From Nitrosopumilales archaeon (GTDB lineage Archaea > Thermoproteota > Nitrososphaeria > Nitrososphaerales > Nitrosopumilaceae), in contig JACOWO010000004.1 in the NCBI GenBank assembly GCA_016176745.1, positions 1-8,586 on the forward strand: a stretch of 8,586 nucleotides of DNA. Reading direction: 5' to 3'. The notes beneath the pieces were generated by a model, which was not told the DNA's origin, ran no database searches, and worked only from the letters and a program-made list of their open reading frames with translations. Below, piece after piece: positions 7,137 to 8,586 of this stretch. The first letter of the stretch is position 1. Every line of letters begins with the position of its first letter. The position numbers and the translations under genes are program-made.

Positions 7137-7646
7137 TTAAACAAGAATTTTCAAGCTTCGACAAACAGAGTACAAATGTCTTTTCAGATTCTTATCATAT
7201 AGTGTTTCCATTCTTTGTCGTAGAATTCTTTTTGCTTGGTCTCGTTCAGAACCGTCTGGCAACGAAAGAACGTTGTTTAACAATTCTGGTATTGATTCAC
7301 GTATCCAGCCATCAAGAACAGTATAGACTTTTGGCGGAAGCGGTATGACTAGATCTGAATCCAAATCCAATACGTCAGTGTAATTTTCATGCTCAACTCT
7401 GTAGATAAAAGCAAGAATGCAGTTTTCTGGGGTTGGAGCCTTTAAAATTTCAATAGAATGTGAACCTGCTTTATTTTGCGAGATTTTATTTTTTAGTCCA
7501 ACTGGATTCACTATTAATCCGTTTACACCAATCTTTGAACCGTCAACGCCACTAACGACACCAAATATGATGTTTCTATATTCGCCGTCTGGTTTTGATG
7601 AGAATACATAGTCGCCTTCTTTAATCTCTTTTTTCTTGCCAAACAC
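7137..7646 (-). CDS. Conserved-looking hypothetical protein, 169 aa
   Basis: I do not recognise this protein. It is soluble, with no signal peptide or membrane segment. The N-terminal part (about 10-50) is rich in Gly, Val and Ile with short strands (EGDYVFSSKPDGEYRNIIFG, then VVSGVDGSKIGVNGLIVNPVG), suggesting a small beta-barrel. The middle has VLDLDSDLVIPLPPKVYTVLDGW. The C-terminal third is basic and helical, with many Arg/Lys (SERDQAKRILRQRMETLY, then DKNLKRHLYSVCRSL), which could bind nucleic acid or a partner, although that is only a guess. The start is GTG; no ATG or TTG lies just upstream in frame, and a TATA-like box is 26 nt upstream, which fits a leaderless GTG transcript. It lies between rpl12 and the small-ORF group on the same strand. 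Confidence 0.8.
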   Translation of the reverse strand: MFGKKKEIKEGDYVFSSKPDGEYRNIIFGVVSGVDGSKIGVNGLIVNPVGLKNKISQNKAGSHSIEILKAPTPENCILAFIYRVEHENYTDVLDLDSDLVIPLPPKVYTVLDGWIRESIPELLNNVLSLPDGSERDQAKRILRQRMETLYDKNLKRHLYSVCRSLKILV

Positions 7647-7668
7647 AAAATGCAGTTTATTGGTATTG

Positions 7669-7679
7669 TATTTAATTTA
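7669..7679 (-). promoter_or_regulatory. Box A (TATA) of the 169-aa gene
   Basis: The minus strand reads TAAATTAAATA, with the TTAAATA core centred about 26 nt before the GTG at 7646. It overlaps the stop codon of the 49-aa ORF. The spacing fits a leaderless start and implies that the 169-aa gene can be transcribed independently of the genes before it. Confidence 0.5.
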
Positions 7680-7826
7680 TCCTGACATACTCCACTTGCT
7701 AAAGTTTCGTGGGCCCGAAGGTATTAATGCCAATAGCGATTCTATTTTTGGGTCCGTTATTTCTGTTACAAACTCAGCTAAAAATATTTCTACAGAAAAA
7801 ATAATTTCAATATTTACTGTTCTCAT
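7677..7826 (-). CDS. Small ORF, 49 aa, unknown function
   Basis: This short ATG ORF overlaps the end of the 59-aa ORF by 20 nt in another frame. The protein begins MRTVNIEIIF, has an acidic amphipathic helical stretch (about 10-35, VEIFLAEFVTEITDPKIESL) and ends LIPSGPRNFSKWSMSG. Codons are purine-rich in first position and the ORF fills an otherwise empty gap, including a locally GC-rich patch (GGGCCC) that becomes a Ser-Gly-Pro-Arg motif. This supports coding but does not prove it. No Shine-Dalgarno is visible. A seven-A run just before its start could, with a one-base slip, join it to the 59-aa ORF as one protein of about 100 aa. I see no recognisable family. Confidence 0.45.
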   Translation of the reverse strand: MRTVNIEIIFSVEIFLAEFVTEITDPKIESLLALIPSGPRNFSKWSMSG

Positions 7827-7986
7827 GTGATTTTTTTACAAAAGCATCTGTCCATTTTTGACCACAATCCTGAAATCCTTGACAATCACATCCAGGAACA
7901 AGACATTTGTGAGGACTTTGAAATTCATGAAGTGTATCACTGTGTGGTTGATATGTGTATTCAGGACTACATTTACAAATTGCCAA
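7807..7986 (-). CDS. Small Cys/His-rich protein, 59 aa (TTG start), possible metal binding
   Basis: This short ORF begins MAICKCSPEY and contains six cysteines (4, 6, 28, 33, 35, 41) and several histidines (15, 20, 26, 54). The cysteines are arranged as CxC near the start and as C-x4-C-x-C-x5-C in HKCLVPGCDCQGFQDC. Such spacing suggests a small zinc- or metal-binding fold, which is an inference. The start is TTG, the first possible start after an in-frame TGA, with only a weak GGTG upstream. It lies 15 nt after the end of the cbtA-derived segment on the same strand, so it may belong to that transcript. The opposite-strand ORF here is an unlikely protein rich in Cys, His and Ile, as expected of a shadow. 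Confidence 0.5.
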   Translation of the reverse strand: MAICKCSPEYTYQPHSDTLHEFQSPHKCLVPGCDCQGFQDCGQKWTDAFVKKSHENSKY

Positions 7987-8001
7987 ATTTAGTCACACCA
8001 T

Positions 8002-8109
8002 CTAATGTTTTTCTAATTTTATTCTTGCATCAGGCTGGAATTTATGCCAAAATGCACCTAAAATAAACGCGATTGCTATCCAGAAAATACTTACTGCAAT
8101 GACTGACAT
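8002..8109 (-). CDS. 35-aa membrane ORF, probable displaced C-terminus of CbtA
   Basis: This ORF starts at an ATG that overlaps the cbtA stop (TAATG). It encodes one hydrophobic helix, with VIAVSIFWIAIAFILGAFW at about 3-21, and a short charged tail (HKFQPDARIKLEKH). CbtA proteins normally finish with a Phe-Arg-x-x-Ser segment and one last membrane helix, and the upstream ORF stops just before that point. Restoring a single T at about 8116-8118 would give MDLVNGFRVMSV and continue straight into this helix, recreating the expected end. It is therefore best read as the 3' part of cbtA in another frame. A real separate small subunit translated by stop-start coupling cannot be excluded. Confidence 0.6.
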   Translation of the reverse strand: MSVIAVSIFWIAIAFILGAFWHKFQPDARIKLEKH

Positions 8110-8135
8110 TACCCTAATCCATTTACCAAATCCAT
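8109..8135 (-). repeat. Imperfect 13/14-nt tandem repeat at the cbtA stop
   Basis: On the minus strand the sequence reads ATGGATTTGGTAA followed directly by ATGGATTAGGGTAA. The two units differ by one substitution and one length change. The second unit contains the premature stop of cbtA and the site of the inferred one-base loss, so slippage between the copies is a plausible cause. Confidence 0.6.
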
Positions 8136-8586
8136 TGGAGCAGTAATTTCATCAGGATTTGGTGGCATCAAAGCAAACGCTATACTAATGAAAACTGCAT
8201 AACCAATAAACGCTGCAATCTTTTTCCCAGACTCAAGTTTTTTGTATAGTCTATAGAATCCAAGAGCACCAAATCCAGAGATTGCTATAAAGCTAAGATA
8301 CAAAACTGCTCGAAGAACGACTGTTTCAGGATCACCAACAGTTGGTGGATTTGCAGGATATTTCAAAAAAGGAACAAAGTAGATTGTAAACCACAATATT
8401 CCTGCAAGAACAAATGTTTTCTTTACATCATTTCCTTGTGGCAATGCGTTTCTAGAATATGCATAAACGATACCAAACAACGCACCAATCGATGTTCCCA
8501 ATATTGCCCCAGCTAGTACTTGTCCACCTTTTTGCCAATATCTATACGAATTATACTCTACCCAATACTCTGGAGTGTCTTTTTCT
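8109..8586 (-). CDS. cbtA: CbtA-type membrane protein (predicted cobalt transporter subunit), 5' truncated and probably frameshifted
   Basis: This is the C-terminal part of a CbtA-family membrane protein, predicted from B12-riboswitch contexts in bacteria to take part in cobalt uptake. The signature VPFLKYPANPPTVGDPETV is unmistakable for the family. Membrane helices are visible around VLAGAILGTSIGALFGIVYA, FVLAGILWFTIYFVPFL, AVLYLSFIAISGFGALGF and IAAFIGYAVFISIAFALM. The frame is open to the right window edge (...EYWVEYNSYRYWQKGGQVL), so the TTG at 8501 is internal and not a start. About 158 residues are visible against a usual total near 230-260. The ORF stops at MDLVNGLG, one helix short of the usual end, and the missing helix lies in the next frame. 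A CbtB partner is not seen in the window. Confidence 0.82.
   Translation of the reverse strand, partial: EKDTPEYWVEYNSYRYWQKGGQVLAGAILGTSIGALFGIVYAYSRNALPQGNDVKKTFVLAGILWFTIYFVPFLKYPANPPTVGDPETVVLRAVLYLSFIAISGFGALGFYRLYKKLESGKKIAAFIGYAVFISIAFALMPPNPDEITAPMDLVNGLG

Noticed and set aside
7706..7732. Local GC-rich patch with TTCG...CGAA and GGGCCC, considered as a tRNA or ncRNA hairpin
   Set aside because: No acceptor, D- or T-arm can be built around it, and the patch is explained by Ser-Gly-Pro-Arg codons of the 49-aa minus-strand ORF.
7636..7830. Plus-strand ORF of 64 aa between the 169-aa gene and the small ORFs
   Set aside because: It begins inside the start region of the minus-strand gene and runs antisense to the 49-aa ORF, which fits the local operon better and has more coding-like codons.
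7827..8066. Plus-strand ORF of 79 aa rich in His, Cys, Ile and Asp
   Set aside because: It lies antisense to the Cys-rich ORF and the last CbtA helix. Its odd composition is what the reverse complement of those frames would give, and it has no ribosome site or family resemblance.
8002..8109. The 35-aa membrane ORF as a CbtB subunit
   Set aside because: CbtB is longer and ends in a His-rich motif. This ORF lacks that motif and fits better as the displaced last helix of CbtA.
8109..8501. TTG at 8501 as the start of the CbtA-like protein
   Set aside because: The frame stays open to the window edge with family-like sequence, so this TTG is an internal leucine codon and the gene is simply cut off.

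Overview
This AT-rich window reads as archaeal, most likely a Thaumarchaeon (Nitrososphaerota, ammonia-oxidiser type). The evidence is an archaeal P1/L12 stalk protein with its alanine-rich hinge and acidic-type tail, a two-gene lipoate ligase, a two-subunit glycine decarboxylase, a luciferase-like flavoprotein of the F420 type, and TATA boxes placed about 26-30 nt upstream of start codons, as expected for leaderless or near-leaderless mRNAs. The assignment to Thaumarchaeota is an inference from this mix and from protein style, not from a marker gene.

Plus strand, 1-6750: a tight co-directional run. It opens inside gcvPA (5' end outside the window), followed by gcvPB (ATGA overlap), a small lipoate-ligase C-terminal domain gene (16-nt overlap), the catalytic lipoate ligase lplA (overlapping, probably with a non-standard ATT start behind a strong Shine-Dalgarno sequence) and lpdA. 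Together these cover the P-protein, the L-protein and the enzyme that charges H-protein with lipoate; gcvT and gcvH are not in the window. Two further genes follow in the same direction: an F420/FMN luciferase-like oxidoreductase resembling methylene-tetrahydromethanopterin reductase, and, 1 nt later, a divergent thiolase-fold condensing enzyme with an apparent Cys-His-Asn triad.

Minus strand, 8586-6767: reading right to left, the C-terminal part of a CbtA-type membrane protein (predicted cobalt transporter) appears to be interrupted by a frameshift close to its end, at an imperfect 13/14-nt tandem repeat. Next come two unrecognised small ORFs, a Cys/His-rich 59-aa protein and an overlapping 49-aa protein. 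They are followed by a 169-aa unknown gene with its own TATA box and a GTG start, and finally by rpl12, convergent with the plus-strand run. The rpl12 start is better placed 24 nt inside the longest ORF.

The points most worth a second look are the two-gene lipoate ligase with an ATT start, the probable cbtA frameshift, the small-ORF cluster at 7677-7986, the corrected rpl12 start, and the reductase/condensing-enzyme pair beside the glycine-cleavage genes. I see no RNA genes, CRISPR arrays or mobile elements.
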